DNA of 36,722 bases from Piscicoccus intestinalis NBRC 104926 (GCF_001515525.1 NZ_BCNQ01000039.1:1-36722), one strand, 5' to 3'. Numbered from the stretch's first letter, positions 20,178 through 28,191 are shown. Notes: a model not told the origin generated them from the letters alone. Translations and numbers: made by a program.

Positions 20178-20887
20178 GCGCGATTGTGACCTGCCCCAAC
20201 TGCGGGAAGAAGAACCGTGTCCCCGCCGCCGCGTCGGGGTACCCGCGCTGCGGCGTCTGCAAGAGCGCCGTGCCGTGGATCGTCGATGCGGGCGATGCGG
20301 ACTTCGCCGAGGTGGTCGAGAAGGCCCCGCAAGTGGTGCTCGTGGACTTGTGGGCGACCTGGTGCGGACCGTGCCGGATGGTCAGCCCTGCCCTCGAGAA
20401 GGTCGCCACGGAACGTGCCGGCAAGCTCAAGCTGGTGAAAGTGGACGTGGACGCCGCGCCGGAGACGGCCCGCAAGTTCTCCGTCCAGGCGGTGCCGACT
20501 CTGCTCATCCTCAACCAAGGGAACGTGCTCTCCCGCCAATCCGGAGCCGCCCCGCCGGGCGTGCTGCTGCGCTGGGCGGACGAGGCGCTGCAGAAGAAGG
20601 CTGACTCGGCCGGTGCTGCTCGACGAGATATGTCGACCCGCACGTCCCGCTCATCCGCCCGGTCCGTCCCCGGACACCCGGGTCATGTGAGGACTGCGTG
20701 GCGGCCGGCACGCCCTGGCTGCACCTGCGGATGTGCCGCACCTGCGGGAAGGTCGGGTGCTGCGACTCCTCCCCGATGCGGCACGCCCGCACGCATGCGC
20801 TCACGGCGGGGCACCCCATCGTGCGGTCGCTGGAGCTGGGGGAGAACTGGAGCTGGTGCTACGTGGACGAAGCGTACCTATGAGTGA
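20174..20887 (+). CDS. Thioredoxin 2-type protein with zinc ribbon; abnormal C-terminal read-through
   Basis: This thioredoxin reduces disulfides in cytoplasmic proteins. An N-terminal zinc ribbon (Cys7, Cys10, Cys26, Cys29) precedes a thioredoxin fold with the active site WCGPC (Cys64, Cys67) and the cis-Pro loop AVPTLLIL. This layout is thioredoxin 2 (TrxC), often induced by stress. The fold ends near residue 145 (QKKA, about 20602). The frame then continues for 90 Arg-rich residues that are an out-of-frame reading of the UBP gene. A TGA lies at 20602-20604 in the +2 frame; one base lost near 20598-20602 would explain the missing stop. The GTG start overlaps the clpB stop. Function of the thioredoxin domain could survive the tail. 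Confidence 0.88.
   Translation: MSAIVTCPNCGKKNRVPAAASGYPRCGVCKSAVPWIVDAGDADFAEVVEKAPQVVLVDLWATWCGPCRMVSPALEKVATERAGKLKLVKVDVDAAPETARKFSVQAVPTLLILNQGNVLSRQSGAAPPGVLLRWADEALQKKADSAGAARRDMSTRTSRSSARSVPGHPGHVRTAWRPARPGCTCGCAAPAGRSGAATPPRCGTPARMRSRRGTPSCGRWSWGRTGAGATWTKRTYE
20605..20883 (+). pseudogene. UBP-type zinc-finger protein, start disrupted
   Basis: The frame reads [38 protein letters not shown] and [20 protein letters not shown], and ends WCYVDEAYL. It is a ZnF-UBP (BUZ) domain with the C-x2-C, C-x2-C, C and His ligands; in eukaryotes this fold binds free ubiquitin C-termini, while the role of the small bacterial versions is unknown. There is no in-frame ATG before the domain. The ATG at 20630 is one frame off; one extra G after it (ATG-GTC-GAC) would give a normal start, [15 protein letters not shown] at 20698 would remove the first two ligands. 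It ends with ATGA overlapping the reductase start. The same gene order, Trx then UBP then reductase, supports a common redox task. Confidence 0.75.
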
Positions 20888-22615
20888 CACGCCCGCCGCC
20901 AACCGCCGCCAGGTCGCTCAGGCCGAGACGCCTGACACCATCGGGCCTTCCCGCGGCTCAGCGACAAGCAGATCGCGGTGCTGCTCGTACGAGGGCAGCG
21001 CCGCACACTCACCGACGGGGAGGTTCTCATCCAGCCCGGCGAGCACCCGTCCTCCCTCTATGTCGTCCTGGAAGGGCACCTGCTGACGGCGGACACCGAG
21101 CTTGCGGCGGATCCGCGTCACTCCGATGAGTCGTTGGCGGTCGAGGTGCACGGCCGCGGCCGGTTCGTGGGGGATGTCGGGCTGCTGGAAGGACAACCGT
21201 CTTTCGTGTTCGTCTCCGCCATCGGCGCCGCCGAGGTGGTGGAGGTGCCCGTCGATGAGCTGGAGGCCATCGTCACCTCGGACCCGCTGTTGGGTGAGAT
21301 CATCCTGCGGGCCTACCTCATCCGCCGCTCCCTGGCCATCGGGGCGGGAGCGGGCCTGCGGATCGTCGGCTCCTGCTTCTCCCCGCAGACCCGGGATCTG
21401 CTGGACTTCATCGCACGAAACCGGCTGCCCCACCGGCTGGTGGACCTGGATGAGGACGAGAAAGCGGAGCGGCTGGTCCGCCAGCTCGGCGCCACCGTCG
21501 CCGACTTCCCGCTGGTGATCCTCGGCGGCTCGCGCACCGTCCTGGGTGCCACCCCGGCACGGCTTGCCGAAGAGTTGGGGATGCGCCCGCCCGCCCCACC
21601 GGCCACCTGCGATGTGGTGGTCGTCGGCGCTGGGCCGGCTGGTCTTGCCGCGGCGGTGTACGCAGCCTCCGATGGGTAGTCGGTCTACCCGTGCGACGCG
21701 GTCGCCACCGGCGGGCAGGCGGGAACGTCAGCGAAGATCGAGAACTATCTGGGGTTTCCCGCCGGAATCTCCGGCACTGAGCTCGACGACCGCAGCCTCC
21801 TGCAAGTGCGCAAGTTCGGTGCCACGTTGGACATCCCGACCACGGTCCAGGAGGTCGTGGAAGATGAGGACCGCTTCCGGGTGATCTTCGAAGATGGCAG
21901 GGAGGTCACCTCAGATGTGGTGGTCCTTGCCACCGGGGTGCGATACCGCTCGCTTCCCGCCGCGGGGCTGGACCGGTTCCAGACCTCGAACTTGTTCTAC
22001 GCGGCAACAGCGCAGGAAGCGCGGATGTGCGTAGACACACCTGTCGCTGTTGTCGGCGGCGGCAACTCCGCCGGACAGGCCGCACTATTTCTTGCCCGCA
22101 CGTCCTCCCGTGTGCACCTTGTGGTGCGCGCCGCGGGCCTGGGAGCGGGAATGTCCAGGTACCTGGTGGACCAGATCCAACATCACCCCCGTATCAACGT
22201 GCTGCTGTCCTCGGAGGTCGTGGAAGCACACGGCGGCAACCGTTTGGAAGCGGTCACAGTCCGTCACGGTGACGTGCTGGAGAAGCTCCGCGTGGGGCAC
22301 GTGTTCGTCTTCATCGGCGCCGCTCCGGCGACGACGGGATTGAAGGTCGATGTGGCACGCGATCCCGACGGCTACATCCTCACCGGCGCGGAGGCGGAGC
22401 TTGCCGGCGCGCGGACGGAAGGAAGCCCCCGCTTCTCTTTGGAGACCACCATCCCCGGGGTCTTCGCTATCGGCGATGTGCGGCACGGGTCTGTGAAGCG
22501 AATGACCTCGGCTGTGGGTGAGGGCGTCAGTGTGGTCCGGCAGATCCACGAGTACCTGAACGAGGGTCGTCACAGTCGGGTGTGCGCAGGAGCTCCGACA
22601 TCCAGGGACACCTGA
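20880..22615 (+). pseudogene. cNMP-binding-domain / thioredoxin-reductase-like flavoprotein, frameshift and amber stop
   Basis: The gene starts at the ATG overlapping the UBP stop ([20 protein letters not shown]). One base is missing near 20942-20947, after which the correct frame gives FPRLSDKQIAVLLVRGQRRT, a cyclic-nucleotide-binding-like domain (RGRFVGDVGLLEGQPSFVF), a linker, and a pyridine-nucleotide-disulfide-reductase fold beginning VVVVGAGPAGLAAAVYA. A TAG at 21677-21679 interrupts it; the same frame continues with GGQAGTSAKIENYLGFPAGI, the NADPH site VAVVGGGNSAGQAA and the FAD-binding GVFAIGDVRHG. The redox CxxC of true thioredoxin reductases is absent between those blocks, so it is probably not a thioredoxin reductase in the strict sense. 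A restart at about 21806 is unlikely to give an active enzyme. Confidence 0.85.
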
Positions 22616-22639
22616 CGCCGCACGCCTCCCCGAACCCGG

Positions 22640-22862
22640 CAGCCGTGGGAGAACCCGCGGATCCTCCGGTGGCCCATGCGGGCGTAGCGGGCGAGATCCG
22701 CTCGACGTTGCGTCGGATGAGGTGGTTTCGCCGCATGCCGGTGCTGCACATCGCCGAGGAACGCGGCGAGGCCCGACAGTGCTGCTGCTGCACGGTATCG
22801 CCTCCTCATCGGTGACGTTTCACCACGTGATCCCGCTGCTCGAGCGCACCCACCGGTGCATC
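22640..22862 (+). pseudogene. Alpha/beta-hydrolase, N-terminal fragment
   Basis: In one frame the sequence reads GEIRSTLRRMRWFRRMPVLH, then IAEERGE; in the next frame PTVLLLHGIASSSVTFHHVI, then PLLERTHRCIT. Together these are the start of an alpha/beta-hydrolase with its HG oxyanion motif, one base lost near 22775. After about 22862 the similarity ends; the nucleophile elbow and the rest are gone. The open frame then continues into recombinase sequence. The fragment is the last recognisable piece of the stress-island cargo before the right-hand junction. Confidence 0.7.
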
Positions 22863-22865
22863 ACG

Positions 22866-23105
22866 CCCGCAGGAGCCGCCGAACTCACTGGCCTGGCGAC
22901 ACGAAGAACCCAACTCGAGGGCGAGCAGCACAAGCTGCTCCAAGCTCACTACGCCGGAGCCATCCCGCTCGACCTGCTCAAGAAGGAGCAGGACCGGATC
23001 ACTGCGTCGCTGGAGACCATCGAGCACCGGATCAACGCTCACCACGGCCACTACGCTGATGCGCGTGCGAACCTCGACGACTCGCTGAAACTGCTGTCGA
23101 ACGCC
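22866..23105 (+). pseudogene. Serine recombinase internal fragment (coiled-coil region)
   Basis: The frame gives LATRRTQLEGEQHKLLQAHY, AGAIPLDLLKKEQDRITASL and ETIEHRINAHHGHYADARAN. This pattern, with AHYAGAIPLDLLKKEQ, is the coiled-coil segment after the zinc ribbon in large serine recombinases of actinobacterial mobile elements. The catalytic domain, the zinc-ribbon and the extreme C-terminus are missing. It is fused in frame to the hydrolase fragment upstream (open from 22722 to 23132). It stands immediately before the right copy of the direct repeat, mirroring the double-HTH remnant before the left copy. Confidence 0.75.
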
Positions 23106-23133
23106 GGTCTTCGGGATGGCTGCCAGCCCTGAA

Positions 23134-23365
23134 GCGGTCGGCGCACCTCGTCGGTAACGAGCGTCGAGAGGAACCGATGATGGCCAGCTTGATTGATGTC
23201 GCGAGCGACGAGCGCACTGCGAGGATGGTGCTGTCGATGCTCGTCGAGCCCAATGACCCGGTGACAGGACGTATCTTGTCCAGGCTGGGCGCGGTCGAGA
23301 CGCTTTGGCTGGCTGAGCACGACGGTGCAGTGGTCGGGCTGAGCCCGGTGGACGCGCAGGTCTGG
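23134..23365. repeat. Right copy of 232-bp direct repeat (dprA-like 5' end)
   Basis: This is the partner of 13025-13256, in the same orientation, with the same hairpin, GAGAGG and ATGATG start. Here the dprA-like gene continues past the end of the repeat. The distance between copies is 10,109 bp; recombination between them would excise the whole operon and leave one dprA-like gene. Confidence 0.93.
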
Positions 23366-24164
23366 CGCGACCACCTCAGCGCGCCAGGCACAAAGGAACT
23401 GACCGCGCGCATCGACCAGGCGCAGCAATCGGGCGTTCGAGCGCTCATTCCGGGCGATAGCGATGGGCCCACCGCCGTCAATGAGCTTGGCGAAGTCGCT
23501 CCCTACGTTCTGTGGATTCGCGGCGCGTCATCCTTTTCTCTCACGTCCGATGAGCGATCTCGTCACGATCACCGGCGCTCGGGCATGCACCTCATACGGT
23601 GAGTATGTAGCCCAGGAACTTGCCAGTTCCGTTGCCGGCGACGAACGGGTTGTCGTCGCGGGAGGTGCCTACGGCATCGAAGGCGCGTCGCACCAGGCCG
23701 CCCTCGCCGCAGGCGGCGACACGATCGCCATCCTCGCCAACGGAGTTGACCGCCCGTACCCTGTCGGCCATCGCGACCTGCTTGATCGCGTCGCCGATGT
23801 TGGCCTTCTCGTTAGCGAGGTTCCGCCCGGTGCCGTCCCAACCCGACACCGGGTCATCGCCCGCGCCCGACTGATGGCTGCGCTGTCCTCCGCGTCGGTC
23901 ATCGTCGAAGCGGGCGCGCGATCTGGCTCACTGCTGGTTGCCCAGCGAGCCGCCGAACTCGGCCGACGTGTCGGAGCCGTCCCCGGACCAGTCACGAGCG
24001 CTGCGAGTGTGGGACCGCATCGCCTGCTGCGCGATGGCACCGCGTCCTTGGTGGCGGACACTTCGGACCTTGCCAGGTTGGTGGAACGAGACCAGGCACC
24101 GCGAGTAGGGGTCGACAGGGAGCTTGTCCTCCCTCCTTCGCCCTCTCCGACGCGCACGCTGTAG
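23177..24164 (+). pseudogene. DprA/Smf-like DNA-processing protein, split by a frameshift
   Basis: DprA proteins bind single-stranded DNA and load RecA during DNA uptake; many divergent copies ride on plasmids and islands. The first frame (23177 to about 23546) gives the N-terminal part ending GEVAPYVLWIRGASSFSL. The second (ATG at 23550 to 24164) gives MSDLVTITGARACTSYGEYV, the Rossmann motif VVAGGAYGIEGASHQAALAA, ANGVDRPYPVGHRDLLDRV, VSEVPPGAVPTRHRVIARAR and GAVPGPVTSAASVGPHRLLR, a good DprA core. One surplus base around 23547-23549 separates them. The ATG at 23550 might allow the 204-residue core to be made on its own. The N-terminal part is duplicated at 13068. Confidence 0.85.
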
Positions 24165-24197
24165 CGCGCCGGTCAGTGGTGGACGACGGAACTGAAA

Positions 24198-24572
24198 TCA
24201 GCGAGCGCTTCGAGTGAGATCACCCGGTGGCACATCCTCGGAGAGCTCCTGCCAGTGCTGCCGCTGCGAGCGGTACTCACGGGCGCGAGCCCTTACGAGG
24301 AGAACGACGCTCACCGGGCCGATGGCCATCATCTTGAGAGCGTTCCAGAAGCAGAGCAGGACTACGAGGTGGAGCCATCCTGGGCCGCCGTGTTCGATGA
24401 GGGTGGTGCACCAGAAGGCGATGGCCAGGTAGGGGCCGGCGAGCAGCATCGCGGGGACGCCCCACTTCAGTCCCTTCCTGGTGCGGATCAGGTCGAGCAC
24501 GATGTTGCTCGGCATGTAGCGGCGCAGGAAGTAGCGGACCTCGGCGCTGGCTGTCCACAGTAGGCGGACCAT
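24198..24572 (-). CDS. Small two-helix membrane protein of unknown function
   Basis: The 124-residue product starts MVRLLWTASAEVRYFLRRYM, has a hydrophobic segment around residues 38-62 (WGVPAMLLAGPYLAIAFW) and another around 68-93 (LHLVVLLCFWNALKMMAIGP, then VSVVLL), and ends in a basic, hydrophilic tail. Similar small proteins are frequent on actinobacterial islands and are sometimes labelled sulfate permease, a label I do not support: it is far too small and has no transporter motif. It is alone on the minus strand between the dprA-like gene and relaxase debris, with GAGGAG just upstream of the ATG. Confidence 0.75.
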   Translation of the reverse strand: MVRLLWTASAEVRYFLRRYMPSNIVLDLIRTRKGLKWGVPAMLLAGPYLAIAFWCTTLIEHGGPGWLHLVVLLCFWNALKMMAIGPVSVVLLVRARAREYRSQRQHWQELSEDVPPGDLTRSAR

Positions 24573-24712
24573 GATGGGCTCCTCTCAACACGCGAGTCGT
24601 TGTCGAGACGGTGCGTGGAGAGTGACCCGAAGGTCTGCCGCGAGCGGCCCAAAGGTAAGGAGAAATCCGCCTCACCTTCAAGGCTACGCCGCGGTGCGGA
24701 CATTGGGAAGGG

Positions 24713-25130
24713 TCAGATGTCGCGCCCAGGTCCGTGCTCGGTATGCGTGATTGCCTGGAGACCGGCCTCTGTCTGACGACTCCCATCAGCGACCAGCTGA
24801 CGTACCTTGTCGAGTGCGGATCGTGCTCGCGCGGCGTCGATCTTCTGCGCGGCGGACTCGGGTGGGGCGCCGAGGGGTGCGTCGTCGGTGATGCGGTATC
24901 GGTCTCGGTAGGCGGCGATCACGCGTGCAGACTTGCGCCAGTCTGCGGCACGTCGTCGGTCGGCGGGCGGCGCTCCAAGAGCCGTCGTCCACGGTGCGCT
25001 CTCGGCAAGGGCGTCGTCGAGTACGGCGTCGGCGCGTGTCTCGATCAGTGCTTCTCGCTCGTCGAGGGCCGCTCGCATCTCGGCGCTGATGGCCCCATAT
25101 GCCGGTGGGACGAGGCCGGCGATGAGTCGC
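24713..25130 (-). pseudogene. TraA/TrwC-type relaxase, C-terminal fragment
   Basis: The frame reads ARLIAGLVPPAYGAISAEMR, then LIETRADAVLDDALAESAPW, TTALGAPPADRRRAADWRKS, VIAAYRDRYRITDDAPLGAP and AQKIDAARARSALDKVRQLV, to a stop at 24713. This is the C-terminal region shared by MobF (TraA/TrwC) relaxase-helicases of actinobacterial plasmids; the catalytic tyrosines and helicase motifs would lie upstream and are absent. Similarity begins at about 25130, where other fragments start. It is a trace of a conjugative element next to the stress island. Confidence 0.75.
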
Positions 25131-25205
25131 GCGCTCATCGACGAGGCCGGGTGCCGACACCGGCTTGCGGCGCCGCTGGCGACGTGGGAATCGCTCCGCA
25201 ACCCG
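25128..25205 (+). pseudogene. Stray fragment of a glycoamylase-family gene
   Basis: The plus strand encodes ALIDEAGCRHRLAAPLATWE, matching GLIDETECRHRLTALLATLS of the glycoamylase-family gene 850 bp downstream: 15 of 21 residues from Leu-Ile-Asp-Glu onward by hand count, about 70% of bases without gaps (25134-25199 against 25982-26047). No other part of that gene is present here. It is wedged between the relaxase and ATPase remnants. Confidence 0.65.
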
Positions 25206-25618
25206 GATCGGCAAGGGCGCGACGTCCCAGATTTCGTGCGCGTACAGCTGAAGGAAAGACGGGTTTCCCGCGGCGCGCTCCAGCACGAGTGTCACGGCCG
25301 CCTCGTCCCAGGTGACTCCGAGATCGACAGCGGGCCGCAGGAGAGCCTGGTCGCGGGCACCATCTTCCAGGTTGCCCAGGCTCTCGAATCGAAACCTCCC
25401 GCGAACGACGCCGCTTCGGTGATGCGGTCCTGGGTGTTGCTCATGCCTGCGGTGACCAGCGCCGCGGGCAAGGGTCCGGCATCGGACCGGCCACGCCGAC
25501 GAGGACGCGCTCCAGCATCCCCACCTGACGTTCGCGCCCCGGGGTGAACGTGACCGCCACTCCGGGCAGGTACGGCGAGAGGAGATCCGGCGCAACCGCG
25601 GCCTGATGCCTACGCATC
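25184..25618 (-). pseudogene. AAA-type ATPase remnant
   Basis: The ATG at 25618 begins MRRHQAAVAPDLLSPYLPGV, then FTPGRERQVGMLERVLVGVA. In another frame from about 25400 follows RFESLGNLEDGARDQALLRP, then GVTWDEAAVTLVLERAAGNP and FLQLYAHEIWDVA. These are the N-terminal and post-sensor pieces of an Orc1/Cdc6-like or AAA ATP-binding protein found on actinobacterial islands. Walker A and B are missing and the frame is broken, so it has an internal deletion and cannot function. Confidence 0.6.
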
Positions 25619-25644
25619 GCAGGGCGTGACGCTACGCTGCCACG

Positions 25645-25800
25645 ATGCGGACGACGGTCACGCTCGATCCCGACACCGAACGTGTGGTGCGCGAATCGAT
25701 GGAGCGGCCAGTGAGGGACGTCGACGTGCGCACCGACGAGGCGATCGAGCACGTCCTCGCCTGGCTGAGCACACCCCGCGCCCGCACGCTCGAGCCCTGA
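25645..25800 (+). pseudogene. VapB-VapC deletion fusion
   Basis: The 51-residue frame starts like a VapB antitoxin (MRTTVTLDPDTERVVRESME) and ends like the middle of a VapC toxin (DEAIEHVLAWLSTPRARTLE, then P and stop). The antitoxin C-terminus and the PIN-domain start of the toxin are missing, and so is the toxin C-terminus. An internal deletion that joins the two genes in frame is the simplest reading. No complete toxin is encoded nearby, so it is inert unless the short protein interferes with another VapBC pair. Confidence 0.55.
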
Positions 25801-25804
25801 CGCC

Positions 25805-27088
25805 GTGCTGCACCGCTGGGCCCGGGACACCTGGACCGGCCTGCGGTCGCTCGTCGATCCGTCCCCGCTCCCCGCCGACGCCGTGGCGGCCGACCTGAGC
25901 CCGACCTCACTGGCTCCGCACACGTCACCGAGCAACATCGCCGGATACCTCTGGAGCGTCGTGTGCGCCCGCGACCTCGGACTCATCGACGAAACCGAGT
26001 GTCGGCACCGGCTCACCGCCCTCTTGGCGACGCTGAGTTCGCTTCCCCGCCACGAGCCGTCGGGCCTGTTGCTCAACTGGTACACGACCTGCGGCGAGCC
26101 GCTGGCCAGATGGCCCGGCACCGGCCGACGCGTCACGCCGTTCGTCTCGACGGTCGACAACGCCTGGCTCGCCGCCGCCCTGCACACCGCCGCCGCAGCG
26201 GTCCCCGCGCTCGCGACAGAAGCGGAGGCGGTCCACGCACCGATGCGCTTCGCCGCCCTCATCGACCCCAGCCCACCCCAAGGCACCGGGCCCCTCCTGC
26301 GCGGCGGCTTCTGGACCCGCTCGCCCCGCCGGGAGACGGTCCGCGCCGCCTACGGTCCGCTCACCGAGCCGGTGCACTACACCCGCCACCACTACGCGCT
26401 GCTCAACTCCGAGACGCGAATCGCCTACTACGTCGCGATAATCCGCGGCGACCTCGGCACCGACGGGCTAGGCCCCCTGATGGCCCCGCAGCGCACCTAC
26501 CGCGGCCACCGGGTCATCGCGACGTGCGGCGGCTCGATGTTCGAAGCGCTCGCCCCCGAACTGTTCGTCCCGGAGACCGAGTGGGCGCCGCACACCTGGG
26601 GAGCCAGCCACGCCGCCACGGTCGCCGCCCACCAGGCCTACGCTCGCGCACGGGGATTCGCGGCCTGGGGGTTCTCGCCCGCCGCCTGTCCCGGCTCCGG
26701 GTATCGCGAGTTCGGCGTCGCCCCGATCGCCTGGCTCCCCCGCGGGTACCGCAGCACCTACCGCGGCGAGCCCGTCGTCGCCGCGCACGCCGCCGCCCTC
26801 GCCCTCCTGCACGACCCCGACGCCGCGACGAGCAACCTGCGCCGGCTCGCAACGGAGTTCGGCTGCTACGGACCCGGCGGCTTCATCGACTCCGTCGGAC
26901 TGACCACCCGCACCACCGCCGCCCGCCACCTCACGTTCGACACCGCGATGACGCTCGCCGCCCTCTCGGTCGCCCTCGGCACCGGCGGACTACGCCGCTG
27001 GTTCTGCACCCCGCGGGTCACGAGCGTGCTGCGCCCGGCCGTCACCGCCTCCCCGAGCGACCCCGACGAACAACTCGAACGACGCTGA
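25805..27088 (+). CDS. Glycoamylase-family (DUF3131-like) protein
   Basis: The 427-residue protein belongs to the glycoamylase-like (alpha/alpha)6-barrel family, whose members act on or near cell-surface glucans; the substrate is unknown. Visible blocks are HTSPSNIAGYLWSVVCARDL (about residues 39-58), HEPSGLLLNWY, the very typical STVDNAWLAAALHTAA, CGGSMFEALAPELFVPE, TWGASHAATVAAHQAYARAR, WGFSPAACPGSGYREFGV and GCYGPGGFIDSV. There is no signal peptide or membrane segment, which is unusual, and the GTG start has no good ribosome site and comes five bases after the vapBC debris. The N-terminus may have been trimmed when the island DNA arrived. A fragment of a related gene lies at 25128. Confidence 0.78.
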   Translation: MLHRWARDTWTGLRSLVDPSPLPADAVAADLSPTSLAPHTSPSNIAGYLWSVVCARDLGLIDETECRHRLTALLATLSSLPRHEPSGLLLNWYTTCGEPLARWPGTGRRVTPFVSTVDNAWLAAALHTAAAAVPALATEAEAVHAPMRFAALIDPSPPQGTGPLLRGGFWTRSPRRETVRAAYGPLTEPVHYTRHHYALLNSETRIAYYVAIIRGDLGTDGLGPLMAPQRTYRGHRVIATCGGSMFEALAPELFVPETEWAPHTWGASHAATVAAHQAYARARGFAAWGFSPAACPGSGYREFGVAPIAWLPRGYRSTYRGEPVVAAHAAALALLHDPDAATSNLRRLATEFGCYGPGGFIDSVGLTTRTTAARHLTFDTAMTLAALSVALGTGGLRRWFCTPRVTSVLRPAVTASPSDPDEQLERR

Positions 27089-27150
27089 CAACTGCGTGTC
27101 GCGGTGAGAACTGCAGCACGAACAGCGGTCACGACCACGACGCGCAGTCC

Positions 27151-27216
27151 GAGGAAAGTGGGCGACCGGTTCGTCCACCCGAGGGAAGTAGGCGACAGGT
27201 TCGTCGTCGAGGGAAG
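27151..27216. repeat. Short tandem repeat before the serine hydrolase gene
   Basis: Units GAGGAAAGTGGGCGACCGG (from 27151) and GAGGGAAGTAGGCGACAGG (from 27181), both continuing into TTCGTC, are 30 bp apart; a third partial unit, GAGGGAAGCGGG, begins at 27209. The array ends 27 bp before the hydrolase start, so it lies in the promoter or leader region. No function is evident. Confidence 0.75.
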
Positions 27217-27242
27217 CGGGCTCGCGTGACAGACTCGCTCGG

Positions 27243-28055
27243 ATGAGCGTGGATCTTGCCTCTGAAATCGCGGCGTGGCCGGTGGGGTCGGCATCGGTGG
27301 CGGTGGTGAACGCCGACGGGATCGTCGACATGCACGACGACGGCCGACGCCAGAAATGGGCGTCGGTGACGAAGATCGCAACCGCGCTGACGATCCTCGA
27401 CGCCTGTCAGGAGGGCGTGGTCTCCCTCGACGACGAGCTCGGCCCGCCCGGCTCCACGCTGGCGCACCTGCTCGCCCACGCCTCGGGCATGGGCCCCGAT
27501 GAGCGCGAGGCGATGTCGCCGCTGGAGAAGCGGCGCATCTACTCCAACGCCGGCTACGAGACCGCCGCCGGCCACCTCGCGCAGGCCACCGGCAGCCCCT
27601 TCACCGAGGAGCTCAACGACCGCCTGATCGAGCTGCTCGACATGAGCGACACCCGTCTCGAGGGCTCGCCCGCGCACGGCATGGTCGGCACGATCGGCGA
27701 CCTCGCGACCATGGCTCGCGAACTCCTCGCCCCCAGCCTCGTGCTGAACCAGGTCGTCGAACTCGCCTCCACCCTGGCCTACCCCGGGCTCGACGGCGTG
27801 CTGCCCGGCTACGGGCGGCAGAGCCCCAACGACTGGGGGCTGGGCTGCGAGATCCGCGACCACAAGTCGCCGCACTGGACCGCGCCGGAGAACTCCCCGG
27901 CGACGTTCGGCCACTTCGGTCAGGCCGGCAGCTTCTGCTGGGTCGACCGCGACGCCGGCCTGGCCTGCGTGAGCCTGAGCGACACGCCCTTCGGCCAGTG
28001 GGCGATCGACGCCTGGCCGCCGCTGTCGAGCAAGGTGCTCGCCGCCTATCGCTGA
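27243..28055 (+). CDS. Beta-lactamase-fold serine hydrolase
   Basis: This is a class C beta-lactamase/DD-peptidase-like serine hydrolase. The 270-residue protein has the nucleophile motif SVTK (Ser41, Lys44), the second motif YSN at 100-102, and HFGQAG at 224-229 in the place of the KTG box. STLAHLLAHASGM is also typical. No signal peptide is present, so the product is probably cytoplasmic and more likely an esterase or amide hydrolase than a drug-resistance enzyme or cell-wall enzyme. The length is short (family members often exceed 350). It stands alone, with a tandem repeat upstream. Confidence 0.85.
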   Translation: MSVDLASEIAAWPVGSASVAVVNADGIVDMHDDGRRQKWASVTKIATALTILDACQEGVVSLDDELGPPGSTLAHLLAHASGMGPDEREAMSPLEKRRIYSNAGYETAAGHLAQATGSPFTEELNDRLIELLDMSDTRLEGSPAHGMVGTIGDLATMARELLAPSLVLNQVVELASTLAYPGLDGVLPGYGRQSPNDWGLGCEIRDHKSPHWTAPENSPATFGHFGQAGSFCWVDRDAGLACVSLSDTPFGQWAIDAWPPLSSKVLAAYR

Positions 28056-28113
28056 GCGGCCCCGCCCGTCGACGCGTGAGTCGCTGGCTCACGGATCTAC
28101 GAGATTCGGCCCG

Positions 28114-28173
28114 AAAATCTCCAAGTTCAGGGCCCAAAAATCTCCAAGTTTCGTGGGCGAAAATCTCCAAGTT
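28114..28173. repeat. Three iterons, 23 bp apart, before the AAA/DUF4143 gene
   Basis: AAAATCTCCAAGTT occurs at 28114-28127, 28137-28150 and 28160-28173, exactly 23 bp apart, so all three sit on nearly the same face of the DNA. The flanking bases are also similar (GCCC before, TTC after). The last copy ends 18 bp before the GTG start of the ATPase. They are A/T-rich against a G/C-rich background. An operator array for autoregulation is the likely role. Confidence 0.85.
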
Positions 28174-28191
28174 TCAGGTCACACTGAGGCC

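Noticed and set aside
20978-21679. Separate 233-codon gene before the reductase
   Set aside because: It is the first part of the same cNMP/reductase gene, ending at an in-frame TAG; similarity continues in frame after the stop.
24198-24572. Sulfate permease annotation for the small membrane protein
   Set aside because: There are two membrane segments only, 124 residues, and no STAS or transporter motif.
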